The notes beneath the pieces were generated by a model, which searched no databases, had not been told where the DNA came from, and saw only the letters and a program-made list of their open reading frames with translations. This document shows positions 43,216 to 52,326 of a stretch of DNA of 64,000 nucleotides, piece after piece. Source of the stretch: an uncultured SAR86 cluster bacterium. Its GTDB lineage: Bacteria; Pseudomonadota; Gammaproteobacteria; Magnimaribacterales; D2472. Position numbers and translations under genes: made by a program. The stretch covers positions 140,832-204,831 of the forward strand of contig CACHII010000001.1 of NCBI GenBank assembly GCA_902579825.1, given 5' to 3'. Numbering within the stretch: the stretch's first letter is position 1; every line of letters starts with the position of its first letter.

Positions 43216-44291
43216 GAATACAATTGTAAAGTTTGTTCAGTCATTTTTTTTGAAGTAAAAGTATTTTTATCTGGATAAGGATGTTCATTTTTAGCTACTT
43301 CTATGACTGTATCTTTAAGTTTTTTCATATCATTTAAAGGAACCAAGCCAGAAGGATATAGTTCTTCAAGTATTTCTTTTGTGCCGCCATGATTCCATCC
43401 AACTACTTTAGAGCCGCAGCTTATTGCTTCGATAGTTGTTCTACCGAAAGGTTCAGGCTTTACAGAAAGATTAAATACAATATCGGATGATTTATAAATA
43501 TTTACAATATCGCTTCTAGAACCTGTAAATGTTATGTTGTTTGATACCCCCAGTTCTGATACTTTATTTTTTAAACTATTCAGATATCTTTGTTTTGATT
43601 TAGCTGTTGGACCAACAACAAGGCCATGAAATCTGTCATCATTTAACATAGAAATTAATTCGATAAAACTATCTACCCCTTTCCAAGCTGATATTCTAGT
43701 CGGAAGAGTTAATATAATTTTATCTTTTGTTTGAGGGTATTCTTTATACCATTGATCTACCCATTCAGTTGTTAAATTATCTTGATTAAAGACATCTTCC
43801 TCGCAACCTCTTGGAATTGTTGTAATTTTATTTTCAGAAACATTGTATGTGTCAAGAATATAGTTTTTTACAGTATCAGATATAGCAATCATATGATCTA
43901 CTTTTGACATAACCCGACTATAAAAAGGTTTACTATATAAGCCATGGAAAGTTGAAATCAAGACAGGTTTTTTTGTTAATTTTTTAAATGCAAAATAATT
44001 AATCCACGCTGGCATTCTCGACCTTACATGAACAATGTCAGGCTTCTCTTTTTCATAAATATTTTTTAACTTATTTGATAAGAAATATAAAAATATGCTT
44101 TTCTTATGTATTGGTAATGAAATATGTTTTGCTCCATGAGCAAGTATGTCTTTTTCAAAAACTCCACCGTTTGAAATAACAATAGATTCATGACCGTTTT
44201 CAACTAAAAACTTAGAAAAATCTTTTGTGCCTCTCTCAACACCGCCTATATTCAGTTCAGGTAATAATTGAATTACTTTTAAATTATTCAT
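43191..44291 (-). CDS. glycosyltransferase, GT4 type
   Basis: A 366-residue GT4 enzyme opening VIQLLPELNIGGVERGTKDFS. PDIVHVRSRMPAW lies in the N-domain, and TLPTRISAWKGVDSFIELI begins the C-domain. The sugar-nucleotide motif is SVKPEPFGRTTIEAISCGSKVVG with PE..G....E. It overlaps the upstream MacB-like gene by 8 bases and is last in the ten-gene TonB2-MacAB operon, so its product and the transport system are made together. It may add a residue to LPS core. Confidence 0.88.
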   Translation of the reverse strand: MNNLKVIQLLPELNIGGVERGTKDFSKFLVENGHESIVISNGGVFEKDILAHGAKHISLPIHKKSIFLYFLSNKLKNIYEKEKPDIVHVRSRMPAWINYFAFKKLTKKPVLISTFHGLYSKPFYSRVMSKVDHMIAISDTVKNYILDTYNVSENKITTIPRGCEEDVFNQDNLTTEWVDQWYKEYPQTKDKIILTLPTRISAWKGVDSFIELISMLNDDRFHGLVVGPTAKSKQRYLNSLKNKVSELGVSNNITFTGSRSDIVNIYKSSDIVFNLSVKPEPFGRTTIEAISCGSKVVGWNHGGTKEILEELYPSGLVPLNDMKKLKDTVIEVAKNEHPYPDKNTFTSKKMTEQTLQLYSQLCKTSS

Positions 44292-45492
44292 ATCGCAAAG
44301 AAACAGCTGGATCTAATTTTGCTGCTCTTTTAGCTGGCCATATTCCAAAGAATAATCCCACTAAAGCACAAAATGTTATAGAACCAAATACTGCACTTAA
44401 TGGCATGTAAAAAATCCAATCATTTAGTGAAGTAAAAAGATACAATAATGAAACTCCAATAAAAATACCTAACAGACCACCAAGAATACATAAAAGAACT
44501 GCCTCAATTATAAATTGCATCATTATTGATTTTTGTGTTGCTCCTAAAGCTTTTCTGAGACCAATCTCACGAGTACGCTCTGTTACTGAGACTAGCATAA
44601 TATTCATTACACCAATTCCTCCAACTATAAGACTAATACCAGCTATTCCTGCAATCAAGGCAGTAAAGATACCTGTAGCTTGCCTTCTAAGGTCTGAATA
44701 CTGACTCCAATCATTAATACGAAAATCATTTTCACCACCAGGGCCAATATCATGCTTTTGTCGAAGAATTTGTTCAATTGTCATCATTACATAATCAACA
44801 TTGGTGTCATTAGAAATTCCAACATTTATCCATCCTAATCGCTCTGTACCAAATATTCTCTGCGCTGCAGTTAATAGTGGTACATATAAATCATCGTCTG
44901 GGTTTTGCCAACCAGTTGAACCTTCCTCTTTTAATACACCAATAACTGTGTATGAAGTACCTGCAATTAATATATCCTTATTTAATATTTCTCTAGCTGA
45001 TGTTTTAAGTTCTCCAGGAACTTTGGAGCCTAAAACAATAACTTTTTTGCGGCCAAGATTTTCCTTTTCACTAAATAATCTTCCGCTTCCAATATCGAAA
45101 CCTCTGACTTCAAAATTAACTGGCAAGTATCCATTGATTTCACCATTCATATTTAAATTTTTATATTTGATTTGTCTATTACCTGACATTGCAGGTGCGA
45201 TTAGCCAATTATGTTCATTGTTATTAGCCAATGCCTCAGCATCTTTTATTACAAGTGGATTAAAGCCTGAAGCAATTCCTCCTCTTTTTCTTTGACTTGG
45301 AAAAATTGAAAGAGTTCTAGGTCCCAGATCATCAATACTGGCTTCTAAAGCCTTCTCTGCTGATGAACCAATACCTATTACTGAAATTACTGCAGCAGTA
45401 CCAATTATAATTGCCAAGGCAGTTAAAAAAGATCTTACACCATTAGTTTTTATGGAAGATATAGCAGATCTTATTGACTCTTCAACTAACAT
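44284..45492 (-). CDS. MacB/FtsX-type ABC transporter permease
   Basis: A 402-residue inner-membrane protein with four spans. An N-terminal span (about 18-40) leads to a large periplasmic domain (about 45-270), then VGGIGVMNIMLVSVTERTREIGLRKALGA and two further spans, ending in FFGIWPAKRAAKLDPAVSLRYE. These are MacB-type permease signatures. Unlike MacB, the ATPase is a separate protein (46684-47361). The gene shares one base with the adaptor. Confidence 0.92.
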   Translation of the reverse strand: MLVEESIRSAISSIKTNGVRSFLTALAIIIGTAAVISVIGIGSSAEKALEASIDDLGPRTLSIFPSQRKRGGIASGFNPLVIKDAEALANNNEHNWLIAPAMSGNRQIKYKNLNMNGEINGYLPVNFEVRGFDIGSGRLFSEKENLGRKKVIVLGSKVPGELKTSAREILNKDILIAGTSYTVIGVLKEEGSTGWQNPDDDLYVPLLTAAQRIFGTERLGWINVGISNDTNVDYVMMTIEQILRQKHDIGPGGENDFRINDWSQYSDLRRQATGIFTALIAGIAGISLIVGGIGVMNIMLVSVTERTREIGLRKALGATQKSIMMQFIIEAVLLCILGGLLGIFIGVSLLYLFTSLNDWIFYMPLSAVFGSITFCALVGLFFGIWPAKRAAKLDPAVSLRYE

Positions 45493-46682
45493 TATCCGAA
45501 ACTAAAGGTACCACTAACTCTTTCTTTAAATCGTTCTTGATAATCAAAAAGACTTTTACTTGGAAGTATATATACAACATCGCCCTGATTGAGACCTTGA
45601 ACTATTTCTACATTATATAAGTCTGATACACCGACTTTTACCCATGAAAGAATGGGACCTTTTCTAGTGTCTTTAATAACTATAAATCTATTAAAATTTT
45701 CTCCAGACATTTTCTCCTCAAGAAAATTATCAATACTTTCCTTATCTATATCTAAGACTGCAGTGGCGGTGTATATATCTTTACGAGTTCTTAATGACAT
45801 TGTTGGAACACTTAAAGCGACATCCTTATTTAATATTTCGATAACTACATCGGTGTTCATACCAATTAGTAAAAGATTATCCTCATTATTTATATCAATT
45901 AAAACAGGAAAAGTTGTTACATTTTGTTGAATGTATGCTTTTGGTTCTATTTTCGATACAGTACCTATAAACTCTTTATCACGATATGCAGCAACTTTAA
46001 TAGAAACCTTTTGTCCAATTTCTACTTTACCAACATCAATTTCATCAACCAAAGCTCTAACACGAACTTTAGATAAGTCTGCCATTGTCATTATGATACT
46101 TCCTTCACCAAAAGCAGATGTAGGTGACGATATAACCTGACCCACTTCAACAGGTCTTGATATTACAGTACCGCTTATGGGTGATTTAACAAGAGTATCA
46201 TCTAAAGAGATTTTTGCGTTTTCAAATGAAACTTCAGTTCTTACTAGTGTAGACTTAGCTTGAGCATAATTCTCTTTAATATCTTCAAAATCTTTATCTG
46301 AAATACTTGAATTCGCATGTAACTCAATACCTCTTTCATATTGTGCCTCAGCGTTAGTTAATCTTACTTTTGCAGCCTCTAAATCTGATTGCGCCTGATC
46401 AACTATATTATTAGCTGTTCTTTGATCAATCTGAGCTAAAGTAAACCCCCTTTCAACAAAATCACCAACTTCAGCACCTAAAAATAAAACTTCGCCTGAA
46501 GCTTTAGACTTTATTTCAACAGATGAAATCGCCTCAATAACACCTGAAGCCTCTATTGATACTTCTAATGTTTGAGCGGCTGTCTCTTCTTTCTTATAAA
46601 ACTGAGTTTCTTTTGAATCAGATGAGCCACCACAACCATACAAGAACAAAAATACTGTGATAGCGTATATATTTTTTTTCAT
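45492..46682 (-). CDS. MacA-like periplasmic adaptor lipoprotein
   Basis: A 396-residue membrane-fusion protein. The signal peptide ends in the lipobox LYGC. A lipoyl domain (KSKASGEVLFLGAEVGDFVERG), a helical hairpin (about 95-160), lipoyl second half (VKSPISGTVISRPVEVGQVI), beta-barrel (VRALVDEIDVGKVEIGQKV) and membrane-proximal domain follow in the usual order. It would link the MacB-like permease to an outer-membrane exit duct, not found in the window. Confidence 0.9.
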   Translation of the reverse strand: MKKNIYAITVFLFLYGCGGSSDSKETQFYKKEETAAQTLEVSIEASGVIEAISSVEIKSKASGEVLFLGAEVGDFVERGFTLAQIDQRTANNIVDQAQSDLEAAKVRLTNAEAQYERGIELHANSSISDKDFEDIKENYAQAKSTLVRTEVSFENAKISLDDTLVKSPISGTVISRPVEVGQVISSPTSAFGEGSIIMTMADLSKVRVRALVDEIDVGKVEIGQKVSIKVAAYRDKEFIGTVSKIEPKAYIQQNVTTFPVLIDINNEDNLLLIGMNTDVVIEILNKDVALSVPTMSLRTRKDIYTATAVLDIDKESIDNFLEEKMSGENFNRFIVIKDTRKGPILSWVKVGVSDLYNVEIVQGLNQGDVVYILPSKSLFDYQERFKERVSGTFSFG

Positions 46683-46683
46683 G

Positions 46684-47361
46684 TCATTCCTTTATATCAG
46701 ATTTTATCAGACCATCCATAATAGTTATAATTCTATTAGACTGTTGTGCAATACTGTCCTCGTGTGTAATAAGTATTATAGTTTGACCATTATTGTTCAA
46801 TTCTTTGAATAAATTCATAACATCTTCACCTGTTTTTGAATCAAGATTTCCTGTAGGCTCATCTGCAAATAAGATACTTGGCTTATTTACTAAAGCTCTT
46901 GCTATGGCTACTCTTTGTTGCTGACCGCCTGACAATTCTGCAGGCGAGTGACTTGATCTATCTGATAAACCAACTTTATCAAGTGCCTCATTTGATCTCA
47001 TAATGGCGTTTTTTTTATTTTCTCCAGCATACTTTAAAGGCAACATAACATTTTCTAATGCAGAATTTCTTGCCAATAAATGAAACGATTGAAATACAAA
47101 ACCAATTTCATCATTTCTTATTTGCGCTAGTTCATCATCAGCAAGCTCGCTTACAGATTTATTGTTCAAAAAATATGTTCCATCCGTTGGTGTATCTAAA
47201 CATCCAATAATATTCATCAAGGTTGTTTTTCCTGACCCCGATGGTCCCATAATTGCAATAAACTCACCTTTTTCAACAGATAAAGTTATGCCTTTTAGGG
47301 CTTCAACTTTCTCACTTCCAACTTGATAGTGCTTTGTTAATGATTCTGTTTTTATGATCAT
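46684..47361 (-). CDS. ABC transporter ATPase, MacB/LolD type
   Basis: A 225-residue ATPase with Walker A GPSGSGKTT (39-47), Q-loop FVFQSFHLL, signature LSGGQQQRVAIARAL, Walker B ILFADEPTGNLD and H-loop ILITHEDSIA. It powers the FtsX-type permease encoded two genes downstream, with the adaptor between. The TPR gene ends 39 bases upstream, so it is probably co-transcribed with the TonB2 genes. Confidence 0.93.
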   Translation of the reverse strand: MIIKTESLTKHYQVGSEKVEALKGITLSVEKGEFIAIMGPSGSGKTTLMNIIGCLDTPTDGTYFLNNKSVSELADDELAQIRNDEIGFVFQSFHLLARNSALENVMLPLKYAGENKKNAIMRSNEALDKVGLSDRSSHSPAELSGGQQQRVAIARALVNKPSILFADEPTGNLDSKTGEDVMNLFKELNNNGQTIILITHEDSIAQQSNRIITIMDGLIKSDIKE

Positions 47362-47400
47362 GTTAGTTAGACAAATTAATTTTTTTTAAAATTCAGAGAA

Positions 47401-48603
47401 TTAAAGCTCAAATTGTTTTATATAGGATAGCCATCCCTCAGCAGTGTCTTTTGTATCATTAAAGCTTGAAGCTAAAATAAGATTTTCTTTAGCTTTATCA
47501 ATTTCTTCCAATTCAAAATAAGATATGCCTTTTATCAATTCAATTCTGCCAGGTATATCATCCCAACCTCTTTTTTTAGCAATATTGAATGATGAAATAG
47601 CTAATTTATATTGCTCATTATCAAATGCATAAGTACCTAACCTAAAAGACAAATCTGGATCATCAGAAATTTTTTCAGCTTTTACTAGAATCTTTATTCC
47701 ATTTTCTAAATCTCTAGAATAAAAATATGAACTAGATAAAAGCTTTAAATTTACTTCATTTTCTTTGATTATTTTTTTCTTGATTCCGTCGTTAATGACC
47801 ATAATGCTTTTAAGAGGAGATTTTTGGTATAAATAATATTTTGCAAGTAATAAGTAATCTGATTCTTTATCTAAAGTATTATTTTCATAACCCAACTCAA
47901 GTGTAGCCAATGAATCTAATTCAAATTCTTTTGCAAAATATAAAGCGCTAACCTGATTCCAATATTTTTTCTTATTTGGTTCTAAATACAATAATCTGGT
48001 ACCAAGATCTTCAGCATCTTCCAGATTTTCAAGTTTCATAGCTAAACTGAAAGCATATTCAATCCAATCAATCTGAGGTTTATCTGCTTTTTTATTTGCA
48101 ATTTTTATATGGTAATAAGATGGTTCGTATTGATCTAATCTACCATGTGAATATGACATTAAAAGATTTACTCTTGCTGAGACTGGATATTTATATTTTT
48201 CACCAACAGCAATAAATTCTTCTAAAAGCGGAATAACGTTTTCATACTTTCCTATCATGAAATAAGTTTGAGCCAATTGAAATCTTACTTCCTGCAGACC
48301 AATTCTTGGCATTTTTCCTGTAGCTAATGCTTTTTCAAACCAAGGTATAGCATCAGTATATTGACTTTGTACGGCATAGAATTGACCATAAAGTTGATAC
48401 AATAGTGCTGCTTCATAAGTCCTGCCACCTCTAAAATAATTTTGATCTCCCATTTCAAGTTCTTTTTGGGCCTTATCATAATTTTCGTTACCTATATGGT
48501 CATGAATCCTTTTAAAATAATCTGCCATCCATCTGCTAATGGTCTCTTCTGATGAAACATATAGTGATAATGAAAATATTAAAATAAAAAATAATTTACG
48601 CAT
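47401..48603 (-). CDS. exported TPR-repeat protein of the TonB2-type system
   Basis: About 400 residues with a signal peptide (MRKLFFILIFSLSLYVSSEE) and about eight helix-turn-helix TPR-like repeats (40-395), for example AIPWFEKALATG and ENVIPLLEEFIAVGE. A TPR protein closes TonB2 operons in Vibrio and Shewanella too. It probably sits in the periplasm and binds partners of the TonB complex. I chose the second in-frame ATG, which gives a clean signal peptide; the earlier ATG adds five residues. It overlaps tonB by 8 bases. Confidence 0.82.
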   Translation of the reverse strand: MRKLFFILIFSLSLYVSSEETISRWMADYFKRIHDHIGNENYDKAQKELEMGDQNYFRGGRTYEAALLYQLYGQFYAVQSQYTDAIPWFEKALATGKMPRIGLQEVRFQLAQTYFMIGKYENVIPLLEEFIAVGEKYKYPVSARVNLLMSYSHGRLDQYEPSYYHIKIANKKADKPQIDWIEYAFSLAMKLENLEDAEDLGTRLLYLEPNKKKYWNQVSALYFAKEFELDSLATLELGYENNTLDKESDYLLLAKYYLYQKSPLKSIMVINDGIKKKIIKENEVNLKLLSSSYFYSRDLENGIKILVKAEKISDDPDLSFRLGTYAFDNEQYKLAISSFNIAKKRGWDDIPGRIELIKGISYFELEEIDKAKENLILASSFNDTKDTAEGWLSYIKQFEL

Positions 48604-49228
48604 TACAAATAAAGTCAATTTCTACTTCTCCGGCTTGTTCAACAGGTATGCCATTTATAACTTTAGGCTTAAATTGCCATCTTCTAATTGCCTTGGTTGC
48701 CTCTTTACTAAACAGTGTCCCATTGGTTGCTCTAACTATTCTAGCTAATTTTACCCTACCATTAGGTCCAACTACCAAATAAACTCTTACTGAGCCATCA
48801 ATACCGCCCTGTATCGCCTGAATTGGGCATTGTGGTTGAACTCTAACCATTGGGATTAATGCAGATGATGTTCCTTGCAAATCATTCATATTACCAAGAA
48901 ATGCTCCACTAAAATCAATAGGGACTGAAAAGTTTGGTAATTCGATATCCAAATTTGGTCTTATCAGTTTTGTATCTTGTTGAATATCAATGTCAGGCGG
49001 AGGTGGTGGTCTTTTTTCAGGCTTCGGTCTGTCAGGAATTTTTCGATCTCTTTCTAATAGAGAATCATCTGTATTTATTCTAATAAACTCTAAATAGCTT
49101 ATGTCATCTTCATTCTTTTTATTAAATGCATCTGTCGATATTAGGTATTGCATCAATAAAAAAATACAAAAAGCAGCAACAAATGCCAGAAAATGCGGGT
49201 AAAACTTTTCGTATTTTTTAATTATCAT
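48596..49228 (-). CDS. tonB: TonB energy-transducing protein (TonB2-like)
   Basis: A 210-residue TonB with a short cytoplasmic tail, one membrane span (about 12-30), a short proline-rich segment (RPKPEKRPPPPPDID, near 67-81) and a C-terminal domain (about 130-210) with GGIDGSVRVYLVVGPNGRV and the YP-like WQFKP. It carries energy from ExbB/ExbD to outer-membrane receptors. The short proline region fits TonB2 rather than E. coli TonB. It overlaps exbD by 11 bases. Confidence 0.92.
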   Translation of the reverse strand: MIIKKYEKFYPHFLAFVAAFCIFLLMQYLISTDAFNKKNEDDISYLEFIRINTDDSLLERDRKIPDRPKPEKRPPPPPDIDIQQDTKLIRPNLDIELPNFSVPIDFSGAFLGNMNDLQGTSSALIPMVRVQPQCPIQAIQGGIDGSVRVYLVVGPNGRVKLARIVRATNGTLFSKEATKAIRRWQFKPKVINGIPVEQAGEVEIDFICNA

Positions 49229-49628
49229 TTTTTGCCGCTATAGATATATTAGTAACACCAGCTAATCTAATTTGATCCATTGCCTCTACTAATAATCCAG
49301 ACCTTGATCTTTGATCGGCTTGAATAATTACTGATCCTTCCGGATATTCAATTTTAAGTCTTTCTATATTTGCTCTAACTGCTTTTAAATCGACTCTTCG
49401 TTTATCTATCCATATTTCGTCATTTTCGGTAATTGCAACCAATATATTTCCCTTTTCATCTCTTTCTGCAGTTTCTGCGTTAGGTCTATTAACGTCAACT
49501 CCGGTCTCTTTGACAAAAGAGGTAGTCACTATAAAGAAAATGAGCATAATAAACACAATATCCATCATTGGTGTTAAATCTAATGCAGCTTCCTCTTGTG
49601 CTAATCTTCTCTTGTTATATCTTTTCAT
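49218..49628 (-). CDS. exbD: ExbD proton-channel subunit
   Basis: A 136-residue protein with one N-terminal span holding the essential proton-binding aspartate, Asp23 in LDLTPMMDIVFIMLIFF. The periplasmic part follows, with DVNRPNAETA and VIIQADQRSRSGLLVEAMDQIRLAG. With ExbB it forms the motor that energises TonB. It overlaps exbB and tonB by 4 and 11 bases. Confidence 0.95.
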   Translation of the reverse strand: MKRYNKRRLAQEEAALDLTPMMDIVFIMLIFFIVTTSFVKETGVDVNRPNAETAERDEKGNILVAITENDEIWIDKRRVDLKAVRANIERLKIEYPEGSVIIQADQRSRSGLLVEAMDQIRLAGVTNISIAAKNDN

Positions 49629-50140
49629 ACTGTAATTGTTTTCTTGAGAAAATCTCTTGCCTCTTCTTGATACCTTTCTACTCTGTTTGCTAAATCAAAT
49701 TTAAAAAATAGTCCGCTAAGAGCAATAGTCATTCCTGCCATAGTCGGAATAGTTGCTTTAGCAACACCTGTTGACATTGCTCTAGGATTTCCAGTACCCA
49801 AAACTGCAAGTACTTCAAAAACCTCAATCATTCCATAGACTGTTCCAAGAAGACCAAGCATAGGACATAAACCTATCAAACCATCCAAAATTTTTAATTT
49901 TTGTGTAGAGACCCTTTTTATATGAATTAAAAAAGACTCTTCAAATAAGTGAATGTTTGAACGGTTAATGTTTACACCATCTGAAAATATAACAAAATTA
50001 TTCTTTATCCAATTTTTATTATTGTATGAAGTGCTTAGATATTTTGAAAAAATAATAAACCAAATAAATAGAGTAACAATAAACAAAATATAAAGTACTG
50101 GGCCTCCTCTATCAAATAGTTCTGCCAAACCCAACATCAC
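49625..50140 (-). CDS. exbB: ExbB proton-channel subunit
   Basis: A 171-residue MotA/TolQ/ExbB protein with three spans. It opens with GGPVLYILFIVTLFIWFIIFSKYL, and the second and third spans hold GLCPMLGLLGTVYGMIEVFEVL and KATIPTMAGMTIALSGLFFKF. It is the compact form used in TonB2-type systems. It is encoded between the TtpC-like protein and ExbD, overlapping both by 4 bases. Confidence 0.94.
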   Translation of the reverse strand: MMLGLAELFDRGGPVLYILFIVTLFIWFIIFSKYLSTSYNNKNWIKNNFVIFSDGVNINRSNIHLFEESFLIHIKRVSTQKLKILDGLIGLCPMLGLLGTVYGMIEVFEVLAVLGTGNPRAMSTGVAKATIPTMAGMTIALSGLFFKFDLANRVERYQEEARDFLKKTITV

Positions 50141-51468
50141 TTAACCTTTTTTACGATAGTAACGGCAACAAACTCTTCTATTTCTTGAAGAATTTCAGAT
50201 ACTTTTTCAGACAATAATGTATACATTGCTAACAAAGGTGCTGCAAAAATTAGTCCAAGCATTGTGGTTACAAGAGCTTGTGAAATTCCACCTGCCATTT
50301 GTTTTGGATCACCAGTACCAAACACTGTAATAGCTTGGAAAGTTTCAATCATACCTATAACTGTACCTAACAATCCAAGTAATGGTGCTACAGCTGCAAG
50401 GAACTTAATCCAATTAACGCCCCAGCTTAAATTCCCATTTACAGTTAATAAAACTTCATCGCATTCTCGTTCAAATGTATCAACATCTTTTGCATTATCA
50501 GAAATTGATTGAATCTTATTAAAAACATCTGAATTTTCATTTGAGCTTATAGTTTTTGAATATATATATAGTGTGTAATACCTATAGGCTGCAAAAATTA
50601 AACCTGATAAACCAATGATCACGATTATGAATCCAATTAATTTACCTTGAGCAATTCTTTCAAAAGTAGAGGGTTTATCGAGATAAAGTGAGAGAAGAAA
50701 ACCACGTGTTGGATCTATTGGTGCAACAGTATAATTATCTGATCGATAATGTGATCGGAATTGTCTTCTTAATGATCTATCAGGTTGTTTTTGAAGAACT
50801 GAATAAGCATTGTTTGCAATGTCTGTTTTCACAAAAGATTTGTTTTTAACCATATTAAATGGTCCGTATCTAACTAATTTATCTTTTTCAATATCACCGT
50901 CAGAATTAATAACACTTGCCTCAATTTCTTTAATCTCGCCAGATGAATTTATTTCATTTAGATGCAGTATCCATAAATCTTCGAGATTTTTTAAATTGTG
51001 AACTTTTATTTTACCAATTTCATTTAACGCATCAGTTCTGTTTGGATGTTCAGAAAAGTTATATGCAGACTCAGAATCAGCTTGAAGCTCTCCAGCCATT
51101 TGTCTTGCTACACCAAATAACTCACCTAATACTCCAAGTTTAATATTAAGTTCTGTCTCAAGTTCTGCTAATTTAAGCTCATTTGACTCAAAAAGGTCTT
51201 CAAGTCTTTGATTTCTAGCCTCCTCATCAGATAATTGTTTTTGTGCCTTTGATAAAAGAAATCTTCTGTCAGCAACTTTTTTTATAAAATTATCAACTCT
51301 AGCCGCATCGATTTTAGAGAGTTCATCTCTATTTTCTTCAACTCTATTTATTAAATCTTGAATCTTTTCTACTCTTTCAATATTTGGGTCGACTTCCTCT
51401 TGCACATTTTGAGAATTAATAAAGAAGGGAATAAAAATTAAAATAGTAAGTAGATAAAACTTATTCAT
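50137..51468 (-). CDS. ttpC: TtpC-like ExbB-family protein with periplasmic coiled coil
   Basis: A 443-residue protein with signal peptide (1-19), a periplasmic coiled-coil region (about 25-130), a globular part (about 140-260), one span (about 270-292), a cytoplasmic loop and the ExbB-like pair of spans FLAAVAPLLGLLGTVIGMIETFQ and QALVTTMLGLIFAAPLLAMYTLL. TtpC is required for Vibrio TonB2 function and may reach across the periplasm. It overlaps the DUF3450 gene and exbB by 4 bases each. Confidence 0.9.
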   Translation of the reverse strand: MNKFYLLTILIFIPFFINSQNVQEEVDPNIERVEKIQDLINRVEENRDELSKIDAARVDNFIKKVADRRFLLSKAQKQLSDEEARNQRLEDLFESNELKLAELETELNIKLGVLGELFGVARQMAGELQADSESAYNFSEHPNRTDALNEIGKIKVHNLKNLEDLWILHLNEINSSGEIKEIEASVINSDGDIEKDKLVRYGPFNMVKNKSFVKTDIANNAYSVLQKQPDRSLRRQFRSHYRSDNYTVAPIDPTRGFLLSLYLDKPSTFERIAQGKLIGFIIVIIGLSGLIFAAYRYYTLYIYSKTISSNENSDVFNKIQSISDNAKDVDTFERECDEVLLTVNGNLSWGVNWIKFLAAVAPLLGLLGTVIGMIETFQAITVFGTGDPKQMAGGISQALVTTMLGLIFAAPLLAMYTLLSEKVSEILQEIEEFVAVTIVKKVK

Positions 51469-52253
51469 TTTTCTACTCCTTGAACTGGAAGATTAATAAA
51501 ATCTGGTGGTGCTTGTTTGTAAGCAATTTTTAATGCAGAATCAATTTCATCTGAATACTTACCATCTAAGTGCACCCATCGTTTTTTATTTTTATCCCAG
51601 TAACCAGTTTCGCCACCATCCGGTGTCATATAATAAAGATTTAGTCTACCTAATCTAAAAAACTGTGCCGCTAAGTTAATACCATCAATATCTATCGAGC
51701 CAGAATATGCTTCAATCGTTCTGCCGTACTCATTTTCTATTTGATAGGCTTCATATATCTTTCTAAATTTTTCAGCTGTTGAAAAATTAGCTTTAAATAA
51801 AATATCTTCAAGTTCTTCAAGTCTTGCCATTCTTTCATCCATTAAAAATGGCACATCTATTTCAATGAGATCTCTAAGAGTAATAACCATTCTCTCTAAC
51901 AAAGGTAAAACATATTTATTTGTTTCATCTAAATTTTCAATTTGTTTTGTAATATTAGCAATTTCTTCAGCCTGACTTATAGTAATTCTCTCAAGTTGAT
52001 TGTCATATTTATTTAGAATCTCAAACTCAACAATAGTATCTTTATATTCGTTTGTAAGACGCTTTGACTCAGAATCTAATTTATCAATTCTTTCTTGAGC
52101 TTGCTGCATATTTTTAATTGTTCCTGACTGAATATCTATTGAATCATTAACAAGCTGTTCAGGGTTTTCAGGAACAATCGTTTCAGGTTCTTCTTGTGCA
52201 AAAGTAAATATTCCAAAGAATATTGTGATAAAAATTAAAATATTATTTTTCAT
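51465..52253 (-). CDS. DUF3450 coiled-coil protein of the TonB2-type system
   Basis: A 262-residue periplasmic protein with signal peptide (1-19). A coiled coil runs from about 40 to 120, followed by FLMDERMARLEELEDILFKANFSTAEKFRKI and the C-terminal FFRLGRLNLYYMTPDGGETGYWDKN, DUF3450 hallmarks. In Vibrio and Shewanella the same family precedes ttpC. It is first in the operon and starts 13 bases after a terminator that ends the upstream TonB-receptor transcript. Confidence 0.88.
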   Translation of the reverse strand: MKNNILIFITIFFGIFTFAQEEPETIVPENPEQLVNDSIDIQSGTIKNMQQAQERIDKLDSESKRLTNEYKDTIVEFEILNKYDNQLERITISQAEEIANITKQIENLDETNKYVLPLLERMVITLRDLIEIDVPFLMDERMARLEELEDILFKANFSTAEKFRKIYEAYQIENEYGRTIEAYSGSIDIDGINLAAQFFRLGRLNLYYMTPDGGETGYWDKNKKRWVHLDGKYSDEIDSALKIAYKQAPPDFINLPVQGVEK

Positions 52254-52257
52254 AAGT

Positions 52258-52287
52258 TAAAAAAATGGGGCCTTACTTGAAGGCCCC
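52258..52287 (-). terminator. rho-independent terminator after the large TonB receptor
   Basis: On the minus strand GGGGCCTT, loop CAAGT, AAGGCCCC, then A and seven Ts. It ends the large TonB-receptor transcript just before the DUF3450 ATG. Some read-through may feed the TonB2 operon. Confidence 0.85.
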
Positions 52288-52326
52288 GATATTATATAGT
52301 TTTTGGTCTATTTAATATATATTTTT

